A DNA stretch of 64,000 bases from Epithemia pelagica (taxonomy: Eukaryota > Bacillariophyta > Bacillariophyceae > Surirellales > Surirellaceae): positions 248,001-312,000 of the forward strand of contig OX337232.1 of the NCBI GenBank assembly GCA_946965045.2, in the 5' to 3' direction. Both the position numbers and the translations under genes were made by a program. Within the stretch, counting starts at the first letter, position 1, and each line of letters begins with the position of its first letter. Of this stretch, positions 1-9,575 are shown in pieces. The notes under the pieces are model-generated. The model saw nothing but the letters and a program-made list of their open reading frames with translations. It was not told where the DNA came from and made no database searches.

Positions 1-104
1 TTGCCTTTCTTTTTGCATTCTTGTGTACAGTTTGTCGCAAAACATTCTACCGCCACTTCTCTCTCTTTCGCTCTCTTTCTCTTTTCCTTGATTCCATGGG
101 TTCT

Positions 105-1820
105 TTACCACAAGGAGGACGGTGCCGCCTCTCCCGCCACGAGCCACAATCCCACGACAGCCACAACACCCAACATGGCCAAGACCAATTGTTGCGTGGC
201 ATCATCGTCCTCGTCTCGTGATGTTGTTGTGACACTGCCCAACAAGTCTTCGACGGTTTCTTCCTCTTCCTCCTCATTTTCATGGTCAAACATCATCAAG
301 AGGGGTTCTTCCAGGGAACCTTGCGCGTCGGGAACTTGTTGTCGTCCATTGGCGTGACGCGTGTTGGCTCTTCGGTCAGGACCACGAACTTGGTGCTCTT
401 GCAATCGGTCTTGTTGTTGCTGTGGTGGTGGCGGTCTTGGACGCAATGGCGATGGTGGTGAGGTCCACTCGGGGTTTTCCTCTGCCTCTCTTTGTAACGG
501 GTTCGCTGGCCGTGCGGCTGCTGCGGGTGGAGCATGGTTCTCGTTTCCTTGTTGTTGTGGTCGATTGGCCGGGGCATCCGGGTCCTGGTGGTCTTGGACC
601 AAAGGACGCAGTGCTGGTTCTTCCTCCATTAGTGGCTGTGGATGGAGTTGTCCCTCTCCATCGTTGCGTTCCAGTAGTGGCAAATGCTCTGCATGTCGTT
701 GTCGCCGTGGAGGCGACACGGGCTCTCTTTCATTGGCAGGCTGTACATCGACACCATTCGGATTCTCTCCATTTGGATCCAAGGACTCCTCCTCCTCCTC
801 CTCCTCGTCGTCACTGTCATCGTTTGGATCGCGATACCAATCCGGTTCTTCTTCTTCGTGTCGTTCCACTACAACCGCTGCTGCAGCTGCAGCATTGCGT
901 CGAGACGTTGGTGATAATGATGATTGTTGTTGTTGCTGTTGCATGTGGGAACCATGAGCAGAAGCACTGGTGGAATGGTCATTATTATTGAGAGATGGGT
1001 CCTGTTCTTGATCCCACATCCATTCCGTCTCTTCGTCTTCTTGTTGTTGTTGTTCTCGGCCACTGTGGGAAGTCTCGTGCGATGCCGACGGTTCGAATTG
1101 GTCGGTCGCGGCATGGAGGGGATAAACATTCAAGACGCGAACCACCACGACATGACTCTCCTCGTTGTTTCTCATCCGATGCGGCGATCCTCCGTGTCGT
1201 TGTTTTCGTCGTCGTCCATGGGGAGACCCACGGCTCGGGCTCTCATGCCCGTGCGAGGCCGCCGGATATTCTTGAACCAAGACGACAGTTCCTGTATCCA
1301 AATTTTCGTATCGAAAACACAAATTCGATTCTAGAGTGGAGGTGTTGCGTAGTGGAGACGAGGCTTTCTTTTTCGTGCTGGTTGGATCGTAGTGACACGG
1401 TGCTTGCAATTCGGGAAAGTCATGCTCGTCGTCGTCATTATTGTCGTGCTCCAGGGATGATTCGTCGTCCTCATCATCGTCATCTTGTTGCAATTCCAGG
1501 GGACGCTGTCCAATCAAAATCATGCCCTGTTGCAAGGTTGTGAGCACGAGTGCATTGGAAATGCCATATCGGGCTTGTTCCTCCAAGGCTCGTTTCGTTC
1601 GCACGATAATGCGTTGGTGCGGTCGTTTGGTTCTGGCAGTTCGTTGCGGAGACGCGGGTCTCTTTTGATCCAACCACGACCAATGCGCATCTGCAGTGTT
1701 GTTAGTGTCGTCTTGTTCGTCGAGCGACGAGGAAAGATTCAAGAGTTGATTCCAGACATTGGTGGTTCCATTCCTTGTTCTTCTTCTTGTTGTCGTGGTG
1801 GTTGTTTTGGTTCTGCTCAT
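105..1820 (-). CDS. Low-complexity acidic protein with C-terminal membrane anchor
   Basis: I do not recognise this protein. Starting at the ATG at 1820 it is 571 aa; the frame stays open upstream to 2285, but that part is arginine/alanine-poor in homology cues and I judge it leader sequence. The N-terminal 150 residues are basic and Thr/Arg-rich, with a short ordered-looking stretch (SNALVLTTLQQGMILIGQRP). A middle stretch reads LCFRYENLDTGTVVLVQEYP. The remainder is acidic and rich in Gln, Pro and Ala, with runs of Asp and Glu. The last 25 residues before the TAA stop contain one hydrophobic segment (VLAMLGVVAVVGLWLVAG), which suggests a tail-anchored membrane protein. An insertion at 2303 sits about 480 bp upstream of the start and may have altered its promoter. 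It is probably real because long runs of acidic codons stay in frame, but repeats can create open frames by chance. Confidence 0.5.
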   Translation of the reverse strand: MSRTKTTTTTTRRRTRNGTTNVWNQLLNLSSSLDEQDDTNNTADAHWSWLDQKRPASPQRTARTKRPHQRIIVRTKRALEEQARYGISNALVLTTLQQGMILIGQRPLELQQDDDDEDDESSLEHDNNDDDEHDFPELQAPCHYDPTSTKKKASSPLRNTSTLESNLCFRYENLDTGTVVLVQEYPAASHGHESPSRGSPHGRRRKQRHGGSPHRMRNNEESHVVVVRVLNVYPLHAATDQFEPSASHETSHSGREQQQQEDEETEWMWDQEQDPSLNNNDHSTSASAHGSHMQQQQQQSSLSPTSRRNAAAAAAVVVERHEEEEPDWYRDPNDDSDDEEEEEEESLDPNGENPNGVDVQPANEREPVSPPRRQRHAEHLPLLERNDGEGQLHPQPLMEEEPALRPLVQDHQDPDAPANRPQQQGNENHAPPAAAARPANPLQREAEENPEWTSPPSPLRPRPPPPQQQQDRLQEHQVRGPDRRANTRHANGRQQVPDAQGSLEEPLLMMFDHENEEEEEETVEDLLGSVTTTSRDEDDDATQQLVLAMLGVVAVVGLWLVAGEAAPSSLW

Positions 1821-2302
1821 GGTTTGTACTAGCGAGTCACAGCCTCGACAAGGAAGCCTTCCAACAACTGCAACGACAAGTTCCAACCGCAACCAAACAC
1901 CAGGGAGAGGAGACTGTGAATGGGGTGGTGCTGCCGCAACGAGAATGAGAAGGTCCCGGCACGAGATGATTTCTCGCGAGTTCTCCGCAAGAAGCACCAG
2001 CCAGCAAGCCGTGTTTGAAACTGGTTTGGAATGTCCTTCTTCTTCTTTTTCTAGAAAGAGGAGATGAAAGTCTTGTGGTTGTGGCTGTTTGCCTTCCTCT
2101 CTCCTTGTCTGGAATGATTCGTGGGTGTTTGTGTTGCGGTCTGTTTTGAATGAGAAACAGTTTTTAGGGGCGCGACCGGGGTGTGATGCCTCGTTTTGTG
2201 GGGCGATGAAGGCACTGACGTCGAATTTGCATTCCACACGGATTCTCTTCGCTCCATGGTCGCACAATTTTCGGACACCGCCCAAACACCAATGCGACTC
2301 AT
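1821..2302. other. 5' flank of the preceding gene
   Basis: This stretch is the upstream region of the minus-strand gene ending at 1820. The minus frame remains open through most of it, so a longer first exon cannot be excluded. No promoter motif was identified. Confidence 0.4.
2287..2302. repeat. Left target-site duplication
   Basis: CACCAATGCGACTCAT is found here and again, without mismatch, at 4588-4603. The two copies bracket the retroelement fragment exactly, so this is the left copy of a 16-bp target-site duplication. Confidence 0.85.
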
Positions 2303-4587
2303 TATTGATTGCCGTATTGACCTAGCTACTGATTTCCGTCCCCCCTTGCAGCGAGAACACGACAAGTTTCTGATGGACGCTGCTATCTCAGGGCAATTCT
2401 CTGATCTCGAACTCCAGCTAATAAACGCCTGTCGGCTTTTTCTCGGCGTTACCCTAGTGAGTGATATCACATCACCAAAGGGCGATATGATCGAGTCCTT
2501 CGCGATTCAAGGTCAAGACAACCCCACATCAACGGCCAAAGGTCTCCTTCCATATCAAGATCGTCCTAGCACTCGAGCTTGGACCCTATGGCAACGGTTC
2601 CTGGAAGAATTCGCCTCCCTTACTTTGCACGGATACGTCTTGACTGACCCGCTGGGAAAATGGTTAGTCACTGGATTCTCCACTCACAGACAATGGAAAG
2701 AATATCTTGTTCCGAGCGAGGCCATGCTTTATCGCTTTGAACAAGGCTCCTATACATTACATGTGTATACTCATCCCAGGTTTGTGTCTACGCCTTTCAC
2801 CTCTCAGCATCTTCCCCCCACGGCGATTCCAGTTCAAACATCCCCAAGCAGTCATGGTTACACACTTCTCCCTTACCAAGGACAACTTTCTGTTCCAAGC
2901 ACACCACGGTTGCGCACTTTTGATTCTTTCATCCACGACCTTCCCCCTTGGGAAAATCAACTACTGAAAGGTTTTCGGATTCTCACCGATCTTGATGACC
3001 TTCTGACAGTGTTCAACTTATCCGGTCAAGTCTCGCTGGTGACTTGTAGTGACGGGTCTGCTCCACAATTTACAGGCACATTCGGGTGCGTTTGCAGCAC
3101 GATGGAAGGTCAGCGTTTATTCGGTCTCAACGGTCCGGCCCCAGGCTATCGAACCAACTCGTTCCGTGTAGAAAGCTATGGATTCTTAGCTATCTTGCGC
3201 ATTATATTACGGTTATGCGAGTATCATGCATACGAGTTGCCGTCAACACTTGCTTTGTACACCGACTCTGAGAGCCTTATCAAGACAATTTACAAGCGCC
3301 TTGACTGGTCTATTGAGTTCCCCTATAGCACCATGCATCCGGATTGGGATCTACAACAGTGTATCTCTACATCGCTGCGAAAGTTTCCTACGATGCCATC
3401 GATTTCCCATGTTAAAGGTCATCAAGACAGGTTTCAACCTGTTAGCACCTTACCTCTCCCGGCTCAGTTGAATGTGGAGGCTGACGAGTTAGCATCTGCC
3501 TACAAATATCCTCCAACGGAAACTCCGACCTGTGCTCCTTTGATTGAAGGCTCCACAGTTACTCTGCGTTGTCCTCTTGGTACAATTCATTCGAATTACC
3601 GCGCGGTCATCCGCCGACTCGCCCAAGACCCAGTGATCCGTCAATATCTCTGCAGCAAATTCGATTGGTCTCCAGCGGTGATCGATACTATCGACTGGTA
3701 CTCCCACGGGATTGCCAATAGAGCATTCTTCTCTCGGCGACACTTCGTGTCGAAATTTATCTTCGAGTGGCTGCCTCTAGGAAATCTGAAATCAAAGTAT
3801 GCCGAGTACTACGTCGACCATTGTCCTGCCTGTTCTACCCCTACCTTGGAAGATGCCGAGCATTTCCTGCGATGTCCACAACGACGATCTTGGCTCGGTC
3901 CGATGCTCGATGATCTTCGTTCTCACTGGGACGACCAGTCTGTCGCTCCTGCTCTTCAGACTTTGTTTTCCGACGCTCTTCATCACTGGTTGGACGATAC
4001 TCCTCTTCCCACATCCTATGCTTCCCACCTCTATCCTTTACTCACCACTCAAAATATCATTGGCTGGAAACAGCTCTTTTATGGTCGCATGAGCACCCAC
4101 TGGGCGTCCATTCAAGATTCCCACCTCAAATCTCACGATTTCACGTCACCAAAACTCCGTGGCCACTTCTTCGTATCTGGCTCCATCAAAATTATCTGGC
4201 ATCATGCTCATCGTCTTTGGCTTCGCCGAAACGAAGATACCCATGGCACAAATCCTGAAACTCAAGAAATTGCTGCCTACGCCCAAGCCCAACGGGAGGT
4301 TACCGCGCTGTACAACATGCGCCACCTTGTTCACCCATCTGACCAGACCTTGTTTTATTCTTCGCTTGATCAACATTTTACCATTGACACGTCTTCCATA
4401 TCACTTCGGTCCTGGATTAACACCTGGAGGCCAGTGATCCTTCGCTCTGCAAGCCTTTTCTCGTTTATCTAACACGCTGCCCAGCGCACTGGTAGCTAGT
4501 CCTCGCCTTCTTTTAGGCCCGGCGCGTCGGTCGGCTTACTCCGCGCGGGTAAGTGCGGCAGCGTTAAAATAGACTATTGTTTTTTTT
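2303..4587 (+). mobile_element. 5'-truncated non-LTR retroelement insertion
   Basis: A 2,285-bp insertion is bounded by identical 16-bp target-site duplications. It carries the 3' part of a retroelement open reading frame (RNase H and a C-terminal zinc knuckle) but no reverse transcriptase or endonuclease. This matches the usual 5' truncation of LINE-type elements during target-primed reverse transcription. The 3' untranslated region (4473-4587) is GC-rich and ends in eight T residues directly before the duplication, rather than the usual poly(A). No terminal inverted or long terminal repeats are seen. The identical duplications suggest a fairly recent insertion. Its orientation is opposite to both neighbouring genes. 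Confidence 0.82.
2304..4472 (+). CDS. Retroelement C-terminal polyprotein: RNase H and zinc knuckle
   Basis: About 720 codons of the element's reading frame are open, fused in frame to some 36 codons of host sequence upstream of the insertion. The RNase H domain lies at about 3045-3510, with the acidic residues in SDGSA, VESYG, TDSES and EADELAS in the order expected for the D-E-D-D active site, and HVKGHQD before the last. Downstream, HCPAC...DAEHFLRC (about 3820-3876) is a CCHC-type motif common at the C-terminus of LINE ORF2 proteins. No reverse-transcriptase motif such as YxDD is present, so it cannot retrotranspose by itself. There is no internal stop, which again argues for a young copy. 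Family assignment below 'non-LTR with RNase H' is not possible by eye. Confidence 0.8.
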   Translation: MDCRIDLATDFRPPLQREHDKFLMDAAISGQFSDLELQLINACRLFLGVTLVSDITSPKGDMIESFAIQGQDNPTSTAKGLLPYQDRPSTRAWTLWQRFLEEFASLTLHGYVLTDPLGKWLVTGFSTHRQWKEYLVPSEAMLYRFEQGSYTLHVYTHPRFVSTPFTSQHLPPTAIPVQTSPSSHGYTLLPYQGQLSVPSTPRLRTFDSFIHDLPPWENQLLKGFRILTDLDDLLTVFNLSGQVSLVTCSDGSAPQFTGTFGCVCSTMEGQRLFGLNGPAPGYRTNSFRVESYGFLAILRIILRLCEYHAYELPSTLALYTDSESLIKTIYKRLDWSIEFPYSTMHPDWDLQQCISTSLRKFPTMPSISHVKGHQDRFQPVSTLPLPAQLNVEADELASAYKYPPTETPTCAPLIEGSTVTLRCPLGTIHSNYRAVIRRLAQDPVIRQYLCSKFDWSPAVIDTIDWYSHGIANRAFFSRRHFVSKFIFEWLPLGNLKSKYAEYYVDHCPACSTPTLEDAEHFLRCPQRRSWLGPMLDDLRSHWDDQSVAPALQTLFSDALHHWLDDTPLPTSYASHLYPLLTTQNIIGWKQLFYGRMSTHWASIQDSHLKSHDFTSPKLRGHFFVSGSIKIIWHHAHRLWLRRNEDTHGTNPETQEIAAYAQAQREVTALYNMRHLVHPSDQTLFYSSLDQHFTIDTSSISLRSWINTWRPVILRSASLFSFI

Positions 4588-4603
4588 CACCAATGCGACT
4601 CAT
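4588..4603. repeat. Right target-site duplication
   Basis: This is the exact second copy of the 16-bp sequence at 2287-2302, directly after the T-rich 3' end of the retroelement. Confidence 0.85.
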
Positions 4604-5306
4604 CTACCGGTAGATACTTCTAGAGAGAGAAGGAGTACTCCTAGGAGTAGATGTATAGATGGGATACGATAGCCTCCATTGTATCCTCTCTCTAGAGAGT
4701 AGACAAAGAGCACAAAGTGCACAAAGAGCACAAAGAAGAACCAACCTCTGATCCAACTCTCCTTGCTTGTAGAACCAACAGAGTCCCTTCTCTCTTTTTG
4801 TGGAAAGGAATAGATACGTAGTCGTTCCAACACTGCTGGGTCGATCGCGGCAGTTCCATGATCCAACAACCACAAGGCTCGTGGTCGACGTCGACAACAA
4901 CACTATAGAGTCGATTCTGGTGGCAATTCATAATAATCATTAAAAGCACACATCTTAACTACGACTGGACGACCAACACAAACACACACATGGCTCGTTT
5001 CCAGTCTTATTGTTTTCTTCCTTGTTGTAGATGTCATGTAGATACAGATATAGAGAAAGCGAAGAGAGACTATAGACACACACATTCACACACCAGAGCC
5101 ACCACCGACCAAGCACAAACGACGAGTTGCACCGTGTCATTCGACGACGACAACAACGACAGCATGGTTATCATCGTGGAATGTTGCTTGCACCCACAGC
5201 TCTTGGAGGGCCTTGAGGAACACACACAAACGACGAGGATCCCAATGCTTCATCTTTTCTACTGCTCGTCTTTATCCTTGTTCTGTTTCTTGTGGTGACT
5301 GCATAG
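4604..5306. other. Intergenic region
   Basis: No gene is supported. It holds a 12-nt palindrome ACTCCTAGGAGT at 4637-4648, a short tandem array of GCACAAAG units near 4700-4737, and CA-rich runs around 4975-5100. Confidence 0.5.
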
Positions 5307-6571
5307 TTAATCGTCTTGGGGAGTCGCCACGCCGTCATCATCATCATCCTCATCGGCTTGAGCATCTTGGGCGGCTTTCGTGACTTGTTCCGGCACTTCG
5401 ACACGGCCATGACGGGAGGCCCGAATTTCCATTAATTCATCGACATGTTCCTTTTTGGGACCCTCCAATTCATAGGCCGATCCACGATGATGAGAAATAT
5501 CCAAGCCCACCTCTTCTTCCAAGGCATCGACGCGAAACATGCCGGCAATGTTCAAGATATAGAAAAACGGACCCATGAGAGCCGTGACCCAACCGACGAT
5601 AAAGAAAATGGAACACAATTGGGCCACCATGAGATTGCCATCGGTATCGTCACTGGCCCATTCGTAAAACAAGCCTTCGTGTTCGCCATTAAAGCCGGCA
5701 ATGTCCATGAGGCGGCCTTTGGCAAAAAAGCCCACGGCAATGACGCCCCACATGCCATTGGCAAAATGAACGGGAATGGCATCGACGGCATCGTCAATGC
5801 GCAAGCGAATCAAGAGTTTGGAGGCACCCAAATAAATCCAGCCGCCAATGGCGCCAATCAAAATGGCCGCCCAAGGTTCCACGACGGAACATCCGGCCGT
5901 AATGGCCACCAACCCACCCAGCGCGCCATTCATGGCCATGGTCAAATCGTACGAGGTTTCGCCCGTTTTCATACTTTCCAAAAAGGAATCGGTAAACAGA
6001 GCCGTCACACAGCCCGTGGCGGCGCCCAAGGTGGTTGTTACGGCACAGAGAGCGGCCGTTTGGGCCGTGTTGGCGGTGGAAATTTCCAAGGCCGATCCCG
6101 GATTAAAGCCATACCAGCCGACCCACAAGATAAAGGTGCCCAAAATTTGCAAGGCCGTACTGTGCGCCGGAAAGGTAATGGGTTCTTCGAGAGGATTGCC
6201 ATCTTCATCGTAAAAGCGACCACGGCGGGGCCCCAGAATAATGGCGGCAATCAAGGCTGTCAATCCTCCCGTCATGTGCACGACGCCCGATCCGGCAAAG
6301 TCCACGGTACCGACATCCTTAAAGGGATCATTATAAAAGGCACTCAAAAAGCCATTGTCGGACCAGATGGCATGAACGACGACGGGATAGACAAAGCCCG
6401 TCAAAAAGAGGGAATAGCAGAGGTAGGCCACCATTTTGCATCGTTCCGCGACCGTGCCGGCCACAATGGTGGCGGCCGTGGCGGCAAAGGCAAACTGAAA
6501 GAAAAAAAACTTGTAATTGTCATAGTCGCGCAGACCAAAGTAGGAAGTGCCAATAAAGGTACGGCTGCTTT

Positions 6572-6605
<34 letters not shown>

Positions 6606-7128
6606 ATAGGCAAAGCCAAAGCCGAGGGTATAAAAACCCAAGGCACCACCACAGGCATCCAACAAGTTTTTGAGCATGATATTCTTGACATTTTTTTGCC
6701 GCACCGAACCGGCACACAACATGGCAAAGCCGGCTTGCATGAAAAACACCAAGGCGCCCTATAACAAGACAATCATCATAAAGAGAGTCAGACACATGTT
6801 GGTGTTGCCAAAGTGTTTGTGTTTTGGGGGGCTCGAAACCGCCACTCGCAACCACTGGTCGTCGTTGTCGTTGGTACGTACCGAGAAGATGAAAAAGAGT
6901 GTATCCAATCCAGTCGTCAAACCTTTGATGGTTACTTGATCCTTGGTCCAACTCTATATGCGTGTCAGGCAAGAGGAGGGTGAGAGAACGAATGAGAGAG
7001 AGAACGAGGACCAACCAGAACGCGTCGTCGACCAAACCTCCACCAGCGCCAACCAAACGTACCTCGTAGAGAAAACAAACTTCTTCATTGCCCTCCTGTT
7101 CACAAAGTACTGGAAGTGTCGTGGCCAT
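5307..7128 (-). CDS. AMT: Ammonium transporter, AMT/Mep/Rh family
   Basis: This is a plasma-membrane-type ammonium channel of about 529 aa, assembled from three exons: 7063-7128, 6882-6953 and 5307-6758. The introns (109 and 123 bp) have GT and AG ends, and the junction restores the conserved helix GLDTLFFIFS|GALVFFMQAGFAMLC. The AMT signature DFAGSGVVHMTGG is at about residues 199-211, and FILWVGWYGFNPGSA and the FANGMWG helix follow as expected. The cytosolic tail holds GSAYE, the region where plant AMTs carry a regulatory phosphosite. Eight consecutive Asp residues near residue 101, in an extracellular loop, are an unusual insertion. A 439-residue open frame on the opposite strand is a codon-bias shadow. 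The first exon is short, and its start rests on frame continuity. Confidence 0.93.
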
Positions 7129-8316
7129 GGTGAAACGATGTCGTTGCCAAAAAGAGGGAAGATTGAGATGAAAGAGAGAGAGAGAGATGTGTATATACCA
7201 CCAATGCCTCGATCGATCCAACGCAAGCAACGAGTGTGTTCGTTTTTATGAATAGAAGCCAAAAAGAAGGACGATCGTTCGAAAACATCAAACGTCCAAA
7301 GTTCTGTGGTATCCTGCCAAAAAGAAGTTGGAACGCCGAACCCTCCCCAAGATCCTTTTTCATTTTTTGGGAATAGCCATTAAGGATTGATTTTTTCTGT
7401 CGGCGGTCGGCCTGTGTGTGTTCGTGGCTTCTCGTCCTTCTTATCGATATCCAGATTTTTTGTTCTTTGGTGGTAGTGTAGGGAAGGTTTGTTGGGGAGG
7501 GTTCCCATTTCCCATCACTTTGCATCGTTCAATGGATCACGCAGGGCCGGTTGAGTGTGAATCAATACTCGTATGTATTCGGCGGTTGGTTCTCGCGCTC
7601 CCGAATTGTTCCCTGGCATTCCTGTTGGGCAGGATTATTCTGTAGGGCTATTGATACTCACCCAATATTGGTGTACGATTATTCGGTGCGTCATTCGCAT
7701 CGACTCCTCGGCACAAACAGAACCCCGAACAGTTTGGGGGATAAATTAGACGATGAGGAGTGGATCAAATTTCCACGTGTCAGAATCCTGGACTTACTTC
7801 GGCTATGTATCTATGATTAGATACAGCTAGAGCTAGCACCCGTACATTCAGTGTCTGCCCCGATTGCAAGTCTACCTCTCGATTCTTAGATTTATCTAAG
7901 TAGCTAGCTCTAGCTTGAGACGATGCGTTTCATTTTGTTACATCCCAGTGTTTTGCAAAGAAACGTTGACTTCCGGCAGCTCGACACCGTGACACCTGCC
8001 ACCGCGTCACAATTCTCATCGGACAAACTCCGGAACATGGGCCGGTCCATAACCCATAACATTTGTGTGGAAAGTGGATGCTACGATTGGACCGTGAACT
8101 CCAAAGTACGGATGACGCAATGGGAACTTTCCTTTCCACGTGCCGTCCATGGAGGCAGTAATACTCGAAATGCGATGGATAAGCCCTTTCTTTGGCCAAG
8201 CCAAGTGACCGCCGTCATTTCCACTCTGATTCTGCTCTTGGTTTGGGCCGTTCATCCAATATCTCGTAACATCCCTTTTGATACACCACAGCCATTTGAA
8301 AGAGTGCTTGCAAACA
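7129..8316. other. Intergenic region between divergent genes
   Basis: No convincing gene. It separates the ammonium transporter from the next gene, which runs the other way, so both promoters should be here. An inverted repeat is annotated separately. Short open frames do not resemble known proteins. Confidence 0.5.
7825..7915. repeat. 13-bp inverted repeat upstream of PDZ-like gene
   Basis: AGCTAGAGCTAGC at 7825-7837 is matched by its exact reverse complement at 7903-7915, 65 nt apart and about 400 bp upstream of the next start codon. Function unknown. Confidence 0.5.
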
Positions 8317-9021
8317 ATGACAACACAAAGCGCCAGTGCTGCCGCTGCTCCAACGAGCCACGAGATGTACTCGGTCAAACTCAATTTGAAACCAGATGAA
8401 AGTTCGGGTCTTGTTTTCGCTGGGAAACCACCGAGACTGGTGTCCTACGAAGCCGTGCGAATTAAGTTACCCGATGGTCAACCATCCATTGTCGACTATT
8501 ACTTTGAGGCTCTTGAAGTTCCAGGAACCGAATTTTTTCATGTATCGTCCGATGCGCAAGTGAATCAGTTGCTCCTCGACTTTGAGGCTGGCGCACGATG
8601 TGTGGTCTTATCTTCCCATATTCCACCGGGCCACTCCTTGTCAGAGGTTGATTGCATGTACAAGCACGATTTACCAGCCCACCAACCACTGGGGCTAACC
8701 TTTGAAGGATTCCCACCGAAACTTTCCAAGGTAGAAGAATCTTCACCTTTGTTCCGGAATGGAGCCAAGGCAGGACAGTACGTAGAGGCCCTTCTCTTGC
8801 CATCAGGTCGACCAGACCTCAACAAGGATACTCCTGGATTTACGGGTAGCGCTCTTCAAAGTCAACTGGAGACCACCAATCATTTAGAAGGCCGCAAATT
8901 GGTCCTGAAAGACTTGACTGCGTTTGGTGTCCGACAAAAAATCAAGACCAAAGACGACAAACGCAGGTCGCAAAGTGCTCCAGTGGACGGTGCAGACTTC
9001 AAAGCGTGTTGCTGTATGTGA
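8317..9021 (+). CDS. PDZ-like repeat protein with C-terminal CaaX-type motif
   Basis: The 234-aa protein starts at the ATG at 8317 (an open frame extends 13 codons further from a TTG). It carries two related segments: LKPDESSGLVFAGKPPRLVS near residue 25, and LPAHQPLGLTFEGFPPKLSK with SPLFRNGAKAGQYVEAL near residues 120-155. The second resembles a PDZ carboxylate-binding loop (PLGLTF) with the usual downstream glycine-rich turn. The protein ends in Cys-Cys-Cys-Met, which fits a CaaX prenylation signal with extra palmitoylatable cysteines, so a membrane-tethered scaffold is a reasonable inference. Ser/Lys-rich residues precede it. The PDZ assignment is by pattern only, and the ligand is unknown. 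Confidence 0.6.
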   Translation: MTTQSASAAAAPTSHEMYSVKLNLKPDESSGLVFAGKPPRLVSYEAVRIKLPDGQPSIVDYYFEALEVPGTEFFHVSSDAQVNQLLLDFEAGARCVVLSSHIPPGHSLSEVDCMYKHDLPAHQPLGLTFEGFPPKLSKVEESSPLFRNGAKAGQYVEALLLPSGRPDLNKDTPGFTGSALQSQLETTNHLEGRKLVLKDLTAFGVRQKIKTKDDKRRSQSAPVDGADFKACCCM

Positions 9022-9575
9022 ACTACCTAAGCTCATTTTCATAGGAACATGCATAGGCTTATGTGGTTGAAAAGAGAATGGTCACATTGAATGAGTTGAA
9101 CGAGAGCCTCTGTTTCCCTCGTCTCTTCACTCGAATGAGATTTATGCAGAAGAAAGTGCCCCAACCTGATCCTTTGCCAAGACAGGGATACTCTGTATGC
9201 AAACTTTCTCGCAATTAGGACGACGCAATGTATCCCCAAACTGTGAAGTTCTTACAGACCTTGTATAACAACTGTTGTGTAGCATGAGTTCACGCCACTG
9301 CACAAAATTGGAGGATCGCTTTGGAGAAGTCACGATACAGTGATGGTATAGGCAAGCGGACGACACCATGCAGCGGAAGAACGTGTAGACAATGTTGAAA
9401 AATTCAGTTTTTCTCTCAATCGTGTGCCAGCACACTTTTATCGCTAGCTCGAGCCCAGGAACCTGGTACCCCAATTCACGATTGAAAAAATAGTATATCT
9501 TCCACCCACACAGGTCCACAATTCACACAACGCTCCACGATGATGTATTTGGGAGCCTTTCGTCAAGCATAGTTC
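9022..9575. other. Intergenic region between convergent genes
   Basis: This is the 3' flank of two convergent genes. A minus-strand open frame (9142-9519) has no recognisable features and is not called. Confidence 0.5.

Noticed and set aside
5445-6764. 439-codon open frame on the strand opposite the ammonium transporter
   Set aside because: It mirrors the transporter codons and has no domain; the minus strand has AMT signatures and proper splice joins.
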